Shown piece after piece: positions 1-8,350 of a DNA stretch of 64,000 nt. The notes beneath the pieces were generated by a model. It saw only the letters and a list, made by a program, of their open reading frames with translations. It was not told the origin of the DNA and did not search any database. Source of the stretch: Lysobacterales bacterium (GTDB lineage Bacteria; Pseudomonadota; Gammaproteobacteria; Xanthomonadales; BPKI01); assembly GCA_026005055.1 (NCBI GenBank), contig BPKI01000001.1, positions 1,178,001 to 1,242,000 on the forward strand, in the 5' to 3' direction. The translations under genes and the position numbers were made by a program. Positions within the stretch are counted from its first letter, which is position 1, and each line of letters opens with the position of its first letter.

Positions 1-670
1 GCAGCTCCCGCCAGGCGGTGCGGAATGCTTCGCTGCCCGAACCGGGCGGTAGCACCGCGTTGCGGGCGTTGTCGCTTCGAGGCTCGAGGCCGGTTCCGGG
101 ATAAAGCGGCCATTGATGGCTGGAAAGATAGAGCGCGCGCGGCTCTCCGGCGAGGATCGCTTCGCTGCCGTTGCCATGGTGCACGTCGAAATCGACCACC
201 GCCACGCGCTCGATCGCATGCGCGCTAAGCGCGTAACGCGCGGCGATGGCGATACCGTTGACCGGGCAAAAACCCATGGGACGATCGCGCGTGGCGTGGT
301 GGCCAGGCGGCCGGGTGGCACAGAAGGCGCGCCTCTGGGAGCCGGCGAGAGCCTCGTCGATCGCGGCGAGCAGGGCGCCGACCGTGCGCAGCACCGCCTC
401 TGCGCTGTGCTCCGAGAGAACCGTGTCGGGATCGAGCCGCAGGCGGAATCCGGTCGGCACCGGTTCGAGCACCCGTTCGATCAGCTCCGGCGCATGCGCG
501 AGCGCCAGCGCCTCGCGGGAGGCGAGCGGAGCCGCGCGCAGCACGATGCGGCCGGCGAACTCGGGCATCTCGAGCGCGGTGAGCACCGCCGCCAGCCGCT
601 TCGGGCTTTCCGGATGGCCGGGGCCGGGATCGTGGAGGGCGCAGGCCGGATGGGTCCAGACCGAGAGCAT
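1..670 (-). CDS. Histone deacetylase family protein (3' end cut by window edge)
   Basis: Read by hand on the minus strand; it is absent from the ORF track because it runs off the window. The N-terminus (MLSVWTHPACALHDPGPGHP) carries the typical HxxGxGHPE opening of class II-like bacterial HDAC/acetoin-utilisation proteins. Further in, ATRPPGHHAT and then VAVVDFDVHHGNGSE give the catalytic His pair and the zinc-binding DxH motif. About 223 codons are visible of a usual ~300-310. Expected role: zinc-dependent deacetylation of acetyl-lysine or small acetylated amines/polyamines in the cytoplasm; the substrate cannot be told. The start is the ATG five bases beyond the adenosyltransferase stop, so it is the third gene of a minus-strand operon. 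Confidence 0.9.
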   Translation of the reverse strand, partial: MLSVWTHPACALHDPGPGHPESPKRLAAVLTALEMPEFAGRIVLRAAPLASREALALAHAPELIERVLEPVPTGFRLRLDPDTVLSEHSAEAVLRTVGALLAAIDEALAGSQRRAFCATRPPGHHATRDRPMGFCPVNGIAIAARYALSAHAIERVAVVDFDVHHGNGSEAILAGEPRALYLSSHQWPLYPGTGLEPRSDNARNAVLPPGSGSEAFRTAWREL

Positions 671-675
671 CGCCC

Positions 676-1227
676 TCAGCGCGTCCTCGCACTCTTCCAG
701 AGCGCCTCACCGCCTCCGCGATCGCGGGCGATCACCCGGCAGAGCACGAAGAGCAGATCGGAGAGGCGGTTGAGATAGCGCACCACCTCGGGTCGCACGC
801 TTTCATGGCGGGTGAGACGCACCACCTCGCGTTCGGCTCTGCGGCAGATGGTGCGGGCGAGATGGCAGGTGGCGGCCGCGCGCCCTCCGCCGGGGAGGAT
901 GAACTCGCGAAGCGGGGGCAGCTCGGCATTGAGTCGGTCGAGGGTGCGCTCGAGCGCCTCGACGTGCTCGTCGGCGATGGCGGCATGGCCCGGCACGGCG
1001 AGCTCGCCGCCGAGGTCGAAGAGCTGATGCTGGATCGGCTCGAGGGCTTCGCGCACCGCTTCGGGCAGCTCCTCGGCGAGCACCATCCCGAGCGCTGCGT
1101 TGAGCTCGTCCACCGTGCCGTAGGCGCAGACCCGAGGATGGTCCTTGGGCACGCGGGTACCATCCCCGAGACCGGTGCTGCCATCGTCGCCAGTGCGCGT
1201 ATAGATGCGGGAGAGGCGATGGCCCAT
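676..1227 (-). CDS. PduO-type cob(I)alamin adenosyltransferase
   Basis: A 183-residue protein starting MGHRLSRIYTRTGDDGSTGL. The TRTGDDGxT motif near the N-terminus is the ATP-binding signature of PduO-type corrinoid adenosyltransferases. The C-terminal half contains RxExxVVxL...LNRLSDLLFVLCR, the conserved helix region around the cobalamin site. It transfers adenosyl from ATP to cob(I)alamin to make coenzyme B12. The longer ORF in the track (to 1563) is an extension. The ATG at 1227 overlaps the stop of the upstream membrane gene (TGATG), so the pair is translationally coupled. The length is normal for the family. Confidence 0.93.
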   Translation of the reverse strand: MGHRLSRIYTRTGDDGSTGLGDGTRVPKDHPRVCAYGTVDELNAALGMVLAEELPEAVREALEPIQHQLFDLGGELAVPGHAAIADEHVEALERTLDRLNAELPPLREFILPGGGRAAATCHLARTICRRAEREVVRLTRHESVRPEVVRYLNRLSDLLFVLCRVIARDRGGGEALWKSARTR

Positions 1228-1814
1228 CAGGCCCCCCGGAGCCGGTGGACCGCAGCCAGGGCCCCGGCGAGGCCGATCGCGAGCGCGTGGAGGATGGCAA
1301 GAATGCCGACCCAGAGCGCGGTGGTGCCGAGGAAGGGCAGGAACCAGTGGCTCATGTTGAGCAGCCAGCCACCGAAGCTCGGCGAGGCGACCACCCCGCT
1401 GAGCCAGTAGAAGCTCCCGTTGGAGAGGAGGAAACAGACGGCGAACGAGGTCAGCAGGGCGAGCGGCAGGCGAGCGAGCGTTCGAGCCGGCTCGCCGCGA
1501 CCGGCCCGTGCGAGCCAAGCGCCTCCGGCGCTCAGGCTGGCGTAGGCCGGCAGCAGGAACCAATACGCCGGCGAGACGCAGTAATGCTCGAAGAAGCCGA
1601 GGCCCTGGGCCTCGATGACCCAGGCATCGACCAGAACCGCGGTGCCGAAAAGCAGCATGAAGCTGAGGAGGAGGTGAGCGCGCAGGTAGTAGCCGGCGGC
1701 GAAGAAGACCGCCCAGGAGGCGTCGGGCAGCGCCTCAAAGTGTCCGGCGCGGGTGCCGACCAAGAGGAGAACGAGCGGCAAGAGCAGCGCGAGACGCAAA
1801 CGGACAGTTCGCAT
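1227..1814 (-). CDS. Integral membrane protein of unknown function, upstream of cobalamin adenosyltransferase
   Basis: 195 residues with about five hydrophobic segments: an N-terminal one (LRLALLLPLVLLLVG), then around residues 33-65, 80-100, 115-140 and 150-185. I see no catalytic motif. Small membrane proteins of this size next to adenosyltransferase genes in Gammaproteobacteria are sometimes annotated as cobalamin-transport related. The overlap with the adenosyltransferase start supports a shared transcript, so a link to corrinoid metabolism is a reasonable inference but unproven. It is the first gene of the minus-strand operon, with a TACAAT -10-like hexamer about 30 nt upstream. Confidence 0.7.
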   Translation of the reverse strand: MRTVRLRLALLLPLVLLLVGTRAGHFEALPDASWAVFFAAGYYLRAHLLLSFMLLFGTAVLVDAWVIEAQGLGFFEHYCVSPAYWFLLPAYASLSAGGAWLARAGRGEPARTLARLPLALLTSFAVCFLLSNGSFYWLSGVVASPSFGGWLLNMSHWFLPFLGTTALWVGILAILHALAIGLAGALAAVHRLRGA

Positions 1815-1844
1815 GTTGGGATTCCGACTCGCGGAGGACGACTC

Positions 1845-1882
1845 ATTGTATCGGGCGAGAAAGCGCGCTCGCCGGCTATGAT
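1845..1882. promoter_or_regulatory. Divergent promoter region between the membrane-protein operon and ubiH
   Basis: Minus strand: TACAAT (1850-1845), about 30 nt before the membrane-protein ATG. Plus strand: TATGAT (1877-1882), only 6 nt before the ubiH ATG at 1889, which would give a leaderless or nearly leaderless mRNA. No convincing -35 hexamer is seen for either. Confidence 0.4.
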
Positions 1883-1888
1883 GCGCGG

Positions 1889-3076
1889 ATGCACGAGTGC
1901 TTCGACGTCGCGGTGGTCGGCGGCGGCCCGGTGGGCACGCTCGCCGCGCTCGCCTTCGCGCGCCTTGGGCTGCGAAGCGCGCTGGTGGAGGCCCGCGCGC
2001 CCGGCCCGCCGCTCGGCGATGGGCGGGTTTTCGCGCTCGCCGCAGGCAGCGTCGCCTTGCTTCAGGGGCTCGCGGTTTGGCCTCGCGTGGCGGCGGCCAG
2101 CACGGCGATTCGCAGCGTCCGGGTCAGCGCCGAGGGCGTCTTCGGGACCTTCCGTCTCGATGCCGAGGAGCTCGCGCTTCCGGCCCTGGGGGCGACCGTG
2201 CCGGCGGAGTCGCTTGCCTCGGCTTTGGAGGAATGCCAGAAGACCGCGCCGATCCGCGTCTTCCGCCCTTGCGCACTCCTCGGCATCGAGGCGCGAGATG
2301 CGCTCAGCGATCGGCTCACGCTCCGGCTGCGCGGGCCGGATGGGATGTCCTCGCTCGAGGCGCGACTGCTGCTCGGGGCCGATGGGGCGCAATCCTCCGT
2401 GCGTCGGCTCGCCGGCATCGGCGCATCGGCCTGCGGAAAGCCCGACCGACTGCTGCTTGCGAACCTCGCCGGCGCGCGCGCGCGGCCCCATACCGCCCAT
2501 CTACGTTTCGCGCGCGATGGAGCGGCCGCGCTGGTGCCGAGCGGAGGCGGGCGACTTGCGGGCGTGCTCTCCCTCGGGGGGGATGCGGATGCAGCCGTGG
2601 AAGATCCGGCCCGAGCCTTCCAGGCCCGCATCGGCTGGTCACTCGGTGCGCTGCGCCTGCTCTCCCCGCCGCGGATCCATGCCGTGGCCCCGGAGCAGGC
2701 CGAGCGTCTCGTCGGCTGGCGCGTGGTGCTGATCGGACAAGCGGCGATGAGCCTTCACCCCCTTGCGGCGCAAGGTCTCAACCTCGCACTGCGCGACCTG
2801 GCCGCGCTGGTGGAGGCGGTGGCCCAATCGGAGGATCCGGGGGCGGAAAGGATGCTCGCCGCCTACGAGGAGGCTCGACTGCCGGAGCATCGCCGGACCC
2901 TCGGCTTCGTCGAGGGCCTGAGGAGCTGGTTCGGTCCTCCTCGGGCGAGCTCGCTCGCGACCGCGGTCGGGATGCTGCTCTGCGATCGGCTGGGCGGCAT
3001 CAAGCATGCTCTGGCGGCGTGGGCGAGCGGTCTAAGGCCGCCGGTTCCTGCGCTGCTTCGGGGAGTCTTGCCCTGA
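1889..3076 (+). CDS. ubiH: UbiH-like FAD-dependent ubiquinone biosynthesis hydroxylase
   Basis: 395 residues of the UbiH/UbiF/VisC/COQ6 flavoprotein family. The N-terminal Rossmann motif VAVVGGGPVGTLAAL binds FAD ADP. A mid-protein LLLGADGAQSSVRRLAGI is the DG fingerprint. The C-terminal flavin motif reads GQAAMSLHPLAAQGLNLALRD. In most family members this is GDAAH...GQGxNLG; E. coli UbiH has GNAAQ there, so the acidic residue is also lost in UbiH itself, which favours UbiH over UbiF for this copy. Expected role: aromatic ring hydroxylation of the polyprenyl phenol intermediate at the inner membrane. The stop overlaps the next start (TGATG), coupling it to the paralogue downstream. Confidence 0.85.
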   Translation: MHECFDVAVVGGGPVGTLAALAFARLGLRSALVEARAPGPPLGDGRVFALAAGSVALLQGLAVWPRVAAASTAIRSVRVSAEGVFGTFRLDAEELALPALGATVPAESLASALEECQKTAPIRVFRPCALLGIEARDALSDRLTLRLRGPDGMSSLEARLLLGADGAQSSVRRLAGIGASACGKPDRLLLANLAGARARPHTAHLRFARDGAAALVPSGGGRLAGVLSLGGDADAAVEDPARAFQARIGWSLGALRLLSPPRIHAVAPEQAERLVGWRVVLIGQAAMSLHPLAAQGLNLALRDLAALVEAVAQSEDPGAERMLAAYEEARLPEHRRTLGFVEGLRSWFGPPRASSLATAVGMLLCDRLGGIKHALAAWASGLRPPVPALLRGVLP

Positions 3077-4266
3077 TGCCGCGTCTGGATGCCGACATCG
3101 TGATCGGGGGCGAGGGGCTGCTCGCCGCCGTGAGCGCGGCCGCGCTCGCCGAGGAAGGCTTCGCGGTGTCATGGATCGGCGGGGAGGATCCGCCGCGATG
3201 GGGCGGACCCGGTCCGATCGCGATCGCGCCCGCCGGACGCGCGCTACTCGAGCGCTACCGCCTCTGGCCGGGATCGCCGCCCGAAGGACAAGCGGTACAG
3301 AGGATGCGCGTCTGGGATGCCGGCGGCCGCATCAGCTTTTCGGCCGCCGAGCTCGCAGTGCCCGAACTCGCCCGGATCGTGGACGGTGTTCGTTTATTCG
3401 AATGTGCGCTCGCGGCCGCCCGCGCGAGAGTCGTCGCCGAGGCCAACCGCATCGTCGCGGTCGAACCGGGTCCCGACGCCGTGCGGCTCGTTCTCGCCGA
3501 CGGGCGCAGCCGACTCGCCCGCTTGCTGCTCGCCTGCGACGGCGCCGACTCCCCCCTGCGCCGTCTGATCGGTATCCCGACGCTCGAGCGCGCTTACGGC
3601 GCGAGCGCGCTCAGCTTCCGCGTGCGGAGTCGTCTGCCGCACGATGCGACCGCCTTTCAGCGCTTCCTCCCCGGAGGGCCGATCGCGCTGCTGCCCCTCG
3701 CCGACGGCGCAAGTCAGGTGGTGTGGACCCGGCCCGAGCCCGTCGCGCGCGCCCTGAACGCGCTGAAGCCCGAGGCGCTGGCGAGAGCGGCGACCGAGGC
3801 CTCGGAGGAGTGCTTGGGCGCGCTCGAGATCGAGGGGGCTTGCCGTTTCCTGCCGCTGCGCATGAGGCTCGCCGAAGGTTTCGCAGCGGAAAGAGTGGCC
3901 CTGCTCGGCGATGCCGCTCACCAAGTCCATCCTCTGGCTGGTCAGGGCGCCAATCTGGGGCTTCTCGACCTCGCTTGGCTGATCGCCGTTCTGGCGCGTG
4001 CCCGTCGGCGCGGTCTCGATCTCGGGTCACGAGCGGTGCTCGCGCGATACGCGCAAAACCGACGCAGCGCTGCCGGTCTAGCTGCGCTTGCCTTCGACGG
4101 CCTGGAGCGGCTGTTCTCCTCTGCCGAGGGCCCGCTCGTCCAGTTGCGGCGCATGGGCCTATCGCTGGTCGATCGAATCCCTCCCCTCAAGCGTTGGCTT
4201 GCGCATGAGGCGATGGGCTGGTCGGCCTGGCCCGCAGAGCTGCCTGTCTCCGGCGGTGGCCCGTGA
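3076..4266 (+). CDS. Second UbiH/UbiF/VisC-family FAD-dependent hydroxylase
   Basis: 396 residues, read in the frame of the 1897-4266 ORF but starting at the ATG that overlaps the ubiH stop. It has the N-terminal dinucleotide-binding region (ADIVIGGEGLLAAVSAAALA, GxGxxx-type but with E where family members have P). The middle DG motif is LLACDGADSPLRRLIGI, and the canonical second FAD motif is LLGDAAHQVHPLAGQGANLG. It probably catalyses another ring hydroxylation in ubiquinone synthesis (UbiF, UbiI or VisC type); the exact position cannot be assigned from sequence alone. Its 3' end overlaps the next gene by a GTGA. Confidence 0.85.
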   Translation: MPRLDADIVIGGEGLLAAVSAAALAEEGFAVSWIGGEDPPRWGGPGPIAIAPAGRALLERYRLWPGSPPEGQAVQRMRVWDAGGRISFSAAELAVPELARIVDGVRLFECALAAARARVVAEANRIVAVEPGPDAVRLVLADGRSRLARLLLACDGADSPLRRLIGIPTLERAYGASALSFRVRSRLPHDATAFQRFLPGGPIALLPLADGASQVVWTRPEPVARALNALKPEALARAATEASEECLGALEIEGACRFLPLRMRLAEGFAAERVALLGDAAHQVHPLAGQGANLGLLDLAWLIAVLARARRRGLDLGSRAVLARYAQNRRSAAGLAALAFDGLERLFSSAEGPLVQLRRMGLSLVDRIPPLKRWLAHEAMGWSAWPAELPVSGGGP

Positions 4267-4736
4267 GCGGCCTGCACGACTTCGTCCTGCCCGCTCTCGA
4301 GGGCCCGCCGATCCGCTTCGGTGCTTGGGCGGGGGCGCCGGTGCTGCTCGTCGCGGTTCCCGACCGGGGGGCGCACGCGGAGCGCCACCGGGCGCTGGAA
4401 GCGCTGTGGCAGCGTTTCCACGGGCGTGGCTTGCGGATGGTGGGCTTGCTTTCACCTCCTCGGATACCCGTCGCTTGCGGCTCGCCGGCGGATCTCACGA
4501 GTGTGCGGCATGGTCCGAGTTTCCCCATCACCGCGCCCTTGGAGCTCGTCGGTCCGGCGCGGCACTCCTTGGCGCGTTGGTTGACCGGGCCGGGTTCGCC
4601 ATTCCCGGGCGAGCCTCGCGCCGACTTCGAGAAGTTCCTCTGCGATGGAGGCGGTCGGCTCGTCGGCCGCTATCCCGGTGCGCTCGAGGAGCTGGCGCCG
4701 GAGCTGCTCGCGGCGCTGGAGGTCTTCCTGCCCTGA
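4263..4736 (+). CDS. Glutathione-peroxidase-like thioredoxin-fold protein lacking the catalytic Cys
   Basis: 157 residues starting with GTG inside the previous stop (GTGA). Alignment by eye to glutathione peroxidases: HDFVLPALEGPPIRFGAWAG resembles the opening strand, EALWQRFHGRGLRMVGL matches the helix-strand after the active site, and DFEKFLCDGGGRLVGRYPG matches the C-terminal NFEKFLxDxxGxxVxRxxP block. The usual NVASxCGxT loop is replaced by AVPDRGAHAE, and the Trp-Asn before FEKFL is also missing. Cysteines occur only at about 72 and 127. It is therefore unlikely to be a classical peroxidase. Translational coupling to two quinone hydroxylases suggests a structural, redox-sensing or quinone-handling role, which is inference. 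Confidence 0.65.
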   Translation: MSGLHDFVLPALEGPPIRFGAWAGAPVLLVAVPDRGAHAERHRALEALWQRFHGRGLRMVGLLSPPRIPVACGSPADLTSVRHGPSFPITAPLELVGPARHSLARWLTGPGSPFPGEPRADFEKFLCDGGGRLVGRYPGALEELAPELLAALEVFLP

Positions 4737-4948
4737 GCGCGGGATCGGGCTCGGATGGAGGCCCACAGCCGCACGCGGCTTCGGTCGAAGGGTTGGGCCT
4801 GCTCGCCCGAAGCCCAAGCCATCGCCGGAACGCCGCTCAATCCCCAGGCACGATCGCGGGCGAGCCTCGAAGCGCTGCTCGCAGGGACAACCGGGAACGG
4901 CGCCGCTCCGGCACACGGTGTCTTGAGCCGGCGGCGCCGAGGCTCCGC

Positions 4949-5647
4949 TCAGCCCTCGCCGCCCAACCAACGGGCGAGCTCGCTCAGGGACTCGAGGACA
5001 TGGTCCGCCCGGGCCTCGCTCGGGGGCACCGCGCCGGGACCGGATCGGCCGCGACGGATCCATACCGTGCGAAGTCCGGTGACACGCGCCGGAGCGATGT
5101 CGTGGAATCGGCTCTGCGCGCAGTGGAGGATCTCCTCGGGCGCGGCTTCCGTGGCCCGAAGCAGCGCCTCGAAACAGCGCGGGTCCGGCTTGTAGGCGCC
5201 GATCTCCTCGCTGGTGAGGACGCAGTCGAAAGGGTTTCCGAGTGACTGAAGCACCGGAGCGAGGAGATCGCGGTCGGTGTTCGAAAGCAGCGCAAGCCGG
5301 TAGCGGGAACGGAGTCGTGCGAGCGCCTCGCGGCTGTCCGGGAACAGCGGGAATCGGGGCAGCGCTCGCAGGAGTGCGTCTTCCTCTCCCGGTGCAAGCG
5401 GCAACGCGAAGTGCTCGCTCAGAGCGCGCATGCAAGCGCGAAGCACCTGGCGATAGGGGCGGAACGGCGGGCGCTCCAGGGCAGCCTCGAACGCCGCATA
5501 GGCGGAGAGCAGTGCCGGCTGGGGCAGGGTTCGTTCCTCGCGCAGGAAGAGCGGAGAGAACACGGCGATGATCCCCCGCTCCCAATCGACCAGAGTGCCG
5601 AAGCAATCGAAGCTCAGCCACCGCAACCCGGACGGCGCGGCGATCAT
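4949..5647 (-). CDS. HAD-superfamily hydrolase, haloacid dehalogenase type II-like
   Basis: 232 residues. HAD motif I is LSFDCFGTLVDWERG (nucleophile Asp plus the FGTLVD signature of type II haloacid dehalogenase-like proteins). Motif II is LLSNTDRD. Motif III Lys lies in EEIGAYKPDPRCFE, and motif IV acidic residues are in ILHCAQSRFHDIAPA, where the usual vxxxxxHDixgA pattern is kept. Reaction: hydrolysis through an aspartyl-enzyme intermediate. The real substrate is unknown, since many such proteins are phosphatases rather than dehalogenases. The start overlaps the ispB stop (ATGA), so it is co-translated. It is convergent with the GPx-like gene across a ~210 bp gap in which I see no gene. 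Confidence 0.85.
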   Translation of the reverse strand: MIAAPSGLRWLSFDCFGTLVDWERGIIAVFSPLFLREERTLPQPALLSAYAAFEAALERPPFRPYRQVLRACMRALSEHFALPLAPGEEDALLRALPRFPLFPDSREALARLRSRYRLALLSNTDRDLLAPVLQSLGNPFDCVLTSEEIGAYKPDPRCFEALLRATEAAPEEILHCAQSRFHDIAPARVTGLRTVWIRRGRSGPGAVPPSEARADHVLESLSELARWLGGEG

Positions 5648-6657
5648 GCCCGCTCCACGGCGTAGCGAGCGAGATCGGCGAGGGCGTCGCGGTGGGGGCT
5701 CGCCGGTAAGGTGGTGAGCGCCGCGATCGCCTCTTCGGCGAGATTGCGGGCGCGGGCACGGCAGGATGCGAGCGCGCCGAGCCGATCGATGGTCGCCAGC
5801 ACGGAATCCAGTTCCTCGGTTCCACCCTCGGAGACGGCGCGCCGCAAGCGCTCGCGCTCGGCCCCCTCGGCGCGAGCGAGCGCGAGGATCAGCGGCAGGG
5901 TGACCTTGCCCTCGCGCAGATCCTCGCCGAGGTTTTTGCCCAGGGCTCCGGGCGCTGCGCAGTAGTCGAGCAGGTCGTCGGTGACCTGGAAGGCCAGGCC
6001 GAGAGCCAGACCGTAGCGGGCGAGGGCCTCGTACTCGCTCGGTTTCGCGCCCCCGACCAAGCCACCGAGCTCGGCTGCCGCCGCGAAGAGGATGGCCGTC
6101 TTACGGCGAATGATCTCGAAGTAGCGGGATTCGTCGAGGTCGGGATCGTGCAGAAAGCTGAGCTGGAGGACCTCGCCCTCGGCGATGGTGTTCGTGGTGT
6201 CGGCGAGCAGGCGCATCACGTCCATGCGGCCGACTCGCACCATCATCTGGAACGCGCGGGAGTAGAGGAAATCGCCGACCAGCACGCTCGCGGCGTTTCC
6301 CCACAGGGCATTGGCGGTACGCCGCCCGCGCCTGAGTTCGGATTCATCGACCACGTCGTCGTGCAGCAAGGTGGCGGTGTGGATGAACTCCACCACCGCG
6401 GCGAGCAGGCGCACATCCTGGCCCGCATGGCCGAAGAGTCCGGCGGCGTGCACCACCAAGGCGGGGCGCAGACGCTTGCCTCCGGCGAGGATCAGGTGCC
6501 GCGCCACCGTTCCCACCAAGGCGACCTCGCTGTCGAGGTGCTCGGCGATCAGCCGATCGATCGCCTCCATCTCCTGGGCGATGAGCGCCTGCGCCGCGGC
6601 GAGGGGGTTGCCGGACGGCTGGCCGCGGGCGCGATGGGGAAGGGCTTCGGGGCTCAT
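5644..6657 (-). CDS. ispB: Octaprenyl-type polyprenyl diphosphate synthase
   Basis: 337 residues from the ATG at 6657; the 581-aa ORF in the track is an artificial upstream extension. The first aspartate-rich motif is HDDVVD (about residues 99-104), preceded by GGKRLRP. The second is DDLLD (227-231), followed by GKNLGEDLREGKVTLPLI. This is the trans-prenyltransferase family that builds the C40-type side chain of ubiquinone by adding isopentenyl diphosphate. A second ATG lies 9 bases upstream but overlaps a TATAAT hexamer, so 6657 is preferred. It fits functionally with the ubiquinone hydroxylases upstream in the window, although it lies on the other strand. Confidence 0.93.
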   Translation of the reverse strand: MSPEALPHRARGQPSGNPLAAAQALIAQEMEAIDRLIAEHLDSEVALVGTVARHLILAGGKRLRPALVVHAAGLFGHAGQDVRLLAAVVEFIHTATLLHDDVVDESELRRGRRTANALWGNAASVLVGDFLYSRAFQMMVRVGRMDVMRLLADTTNTIAEGEVLQLSFLHDPDLDESRYFEIIRRKTAILFAAAAELGGLVGGAKPSEYEALARYGLALGLAFQVTDDLLDYCAAPGALGKNLGEDLREGKVTLPLILALARAEGAERERLRRAVSEGGTEELDSVLATIDRLGALASCRARARNLAEEAIAALTTLPASPHRDALADLARYAVERA

Positions 6658-6664
6658 CGCGGGC

Positions 6665-6670
6665 ATTATA
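6665..6670 (-). promoter_or_regulatory. -10 hexamer TATAAT for ispB, possible leaderless start
   Basis: A perfect TATAAT on the minus strand ends 7 nt before the ispB ATG at 6657, so transcription would start at or within a base of the start codon. No -35 at standard spacing is convincing; TTGCCA occurs 13 bp upstream, which is too close. Confidence 0.5.
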
Positions 6671-6747
6671 CGAAGCCGGCCAGTGGCAACGGCTCGTTGT
6701 GCTAGAGTTTCGGGTTCGCGATACAAGGCGCGGGAGGCGCAAGGCCC

Positions 6748-7275
6748 ATGGCGAGAGGCATCAACAAAGTGATCCTGGTCGGCCATCTCGGTGCCGACCC
6801 GGAGATTCGCTACACCGCGGGCGGACAACCGGTCGCGACCTTGCGTGTCGCGACCAGCGAACAGTGGCGCGACCGCGACAGCGGGGAGTTGCAGGAGCGC
6901 ACGGAGTGGCACCGGGTCAAGCTCTTCGGGCGTCTCGCCGAAGTGGCCGGGGAATATCTCCGAAAAGGGCGCCAGGTGTACATCGAAGGCAGCTTGCGGA
7001 CGGATAAGTACACCGACCGCGACGGCGTGGAACGCTGGAGCACCGATATCATCGCGAGCGACATGCAGATGCTCGGTCGAGCCGGCGAAGGCGGCGAGGA
7101 GCCCAAGGCCCGCTCGGCGCGCAGCAGCGGCGAGGGCCGGAGTGCGCGCCGCGAGTCCGCGGAGGAACGGCGGGCTGCGACCGAGGATCGCGCTCCGCGT
7201 GCGAAGTCCAAGGGCGAGGAGCGATTCGTCGACGATCCTCCCGCCGGCGACGACGAGGACGAGCTGCCCTTCTGA
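6748..7275 (+). CDS. ssb: Single-stranded DNA-binding protein
   Basis: 175 residues. The N-terminal OB fold starts [20 protein letters not shown] and includes [15 protein letters not shown] and the [19 protein letters not shown] strand. It is followed by a charged flexible linker and the acidic C-terminal tip DDEDELPF that recruits replication and repair partners. It binds ssDNA in replication, recombination and repair. A GGGAGG-like ribosome-binding site lies about 10 nt before the ATG. It is divergent from ispB across 90 bp and 7 bp ahead of the rfb operon. Confidence 0.96.
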   Translation: MARGINKVILVGHLGADPEIRYTAGGQPVATLRVATSEQWRDRDSGELQERTEWHRVKLFGRLAEVAGEYLRKGRQVYIEGSLRTDKYTDRDGVERWSTDIIASDMQMLGRAGEGGEEPKARSARSSGEGRSARRESAEERRAATEDRAPRAKSKGEERFVDDPPAGDDEDELPF

Positions 7276-7282
7276 ATCCTCC

Positions 7283-8350
7283 ATGCTGAGCGAAACCATC
7301 CTCGTCACCGGCGGTGCCGGTTTCATCGGCGGCAATTTCGTGCTTGGCTGGCGCCGGGATCGCCTCGGTCCGGTGCTCAACCTCGACAAGCTGACCTACG
7401 CCGGCAATCTCGAGACCCTCGCGGCCCTCAGGGAAGATCCTGAGCACCACTTCGTCCACGGCGACATCGCCGACCGCCCGCTGGTCGAGCGCTTGCTGAT
7501 GGAACACCGCCCGCGCGCGATCCTGCACTTCGCCGCCGAGAGCCACGTGGACCGCTCCATCGACGGCCCCGCCGCCTTCATCCAGACCAACGTGGTCGGC
7601 ACCCTCAATCTCCTCGAGTGCGCCCTGAATTACTGGCGGTCGCTGCCTTCCGCCGCTCGGGATCGATTCCGCTTCCTGCACGTCTCCACCGACGAGGTCT
7701 ATGGATCGCTCGGCCCCGAGGGGCGATTCACCGAAGAAAGCCGCTACGACCCGCGCTCCCCCTACGCCGCCTCCAAGGCCGCAGCCGATCACCTCGTGCG
7801 GGCTTTTCACCACACCTACGGCCTGCCCACCGTCATCACCAACTGCTCGAACAACTACGGTCCCTATCAGTTCCCGGAGAAGCTGATCCCGCTCGTGATC
7901 CAGCGGGCGCTGGCGGGCGAAGACATCCCCGTTTACGGCGATGGGCGCAATGTCCGCGACTGGCTCTACGTCGAGGATCATTGCATGGCCCTGCGCTTGG
8001 TGCTGAGGAAGGGGCGGGTGGGTGCCACTTACAACATCGGCGGCGATGCCGAGCGCGAGAACATCGTCGTCGTGCGGCGGATTTGCGCCTTGCTCGACGA
8101 GCGCCGACCGCGCTCGGACGGCCGTTCCTATGCGGAGCAGATTCGCTTCGTCCCCGATCGTCCGGGTCATGACCGGCGCTATGCGATCGATGCCAGTCGG
8201 ATTCGCGAGGAGCTCGGTTGGCGTCCCGAACACGACTTCGAGAGCGGGCTCGAGCGGACCGTGGATTGGTATCTCGCCCATCAAGGGTGGATCGAGCGCG
8301 TGCTCGACGGCAGCTACCGCCTCGAGCGCCTCGGGCTCGCGTTGGCATGA
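7283..8350 (+). CDS. rfbB: dTDP-glucose 4,6-dehydratase
   Basis: 355 residues from the ATG just after the ssb stop; the longer 6791 ORF start is a shadow. It is an extended SDR enzyme with NAD motif [12 protein letters not shown], the [15 protein letters not shown] block, [10 protein letters not shown] and the catalytic YAASKAAAD Tyr-Lys pair. It makes dTDP-4-keto-6-deoxyglucose, the first committed step toward dTDP-L-rhamnose. First gene of the rhamnose operon; its stop overlaps the rfbA start (ATGA). Confidence 0.95.
   Translation: MLSETILVTGGAGFIGGNFVLGWRRDRLGPVLNLDKLTYAGNLETLAALREDPEHHFVHGDIADRPLVERLLMEHRPRAILHFAAESHVDRSIDGPAAFIQTNVVGTLNLLECALNYWRSLPSAARDRFRFLHVSTDEVYGSLGPEGRFTEESRYDPRSPYAASKAAADHLVRAFHHTYGLPTVITNCSNNYGPYQFPEKLIPLVIQRALAGEDIPVYGDGRNVRDWLYVEDHCMALRLVLRKGRVGATYNIGGDAERENIVVVRRICALLDERRPRSDGRSYAEQIRFVPDRPGHDRRYAIDASRIREELGWRPEHDFESGLERTVDWYLAHQGWIERVLDGSYRLERLGLALA

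Noticed and set aside
1897-4266. 789-aa plus-strand ORF
   Set aside because: Only its second half (from 3076) is real; the first half is an Arg-rich shadow of ubiH.
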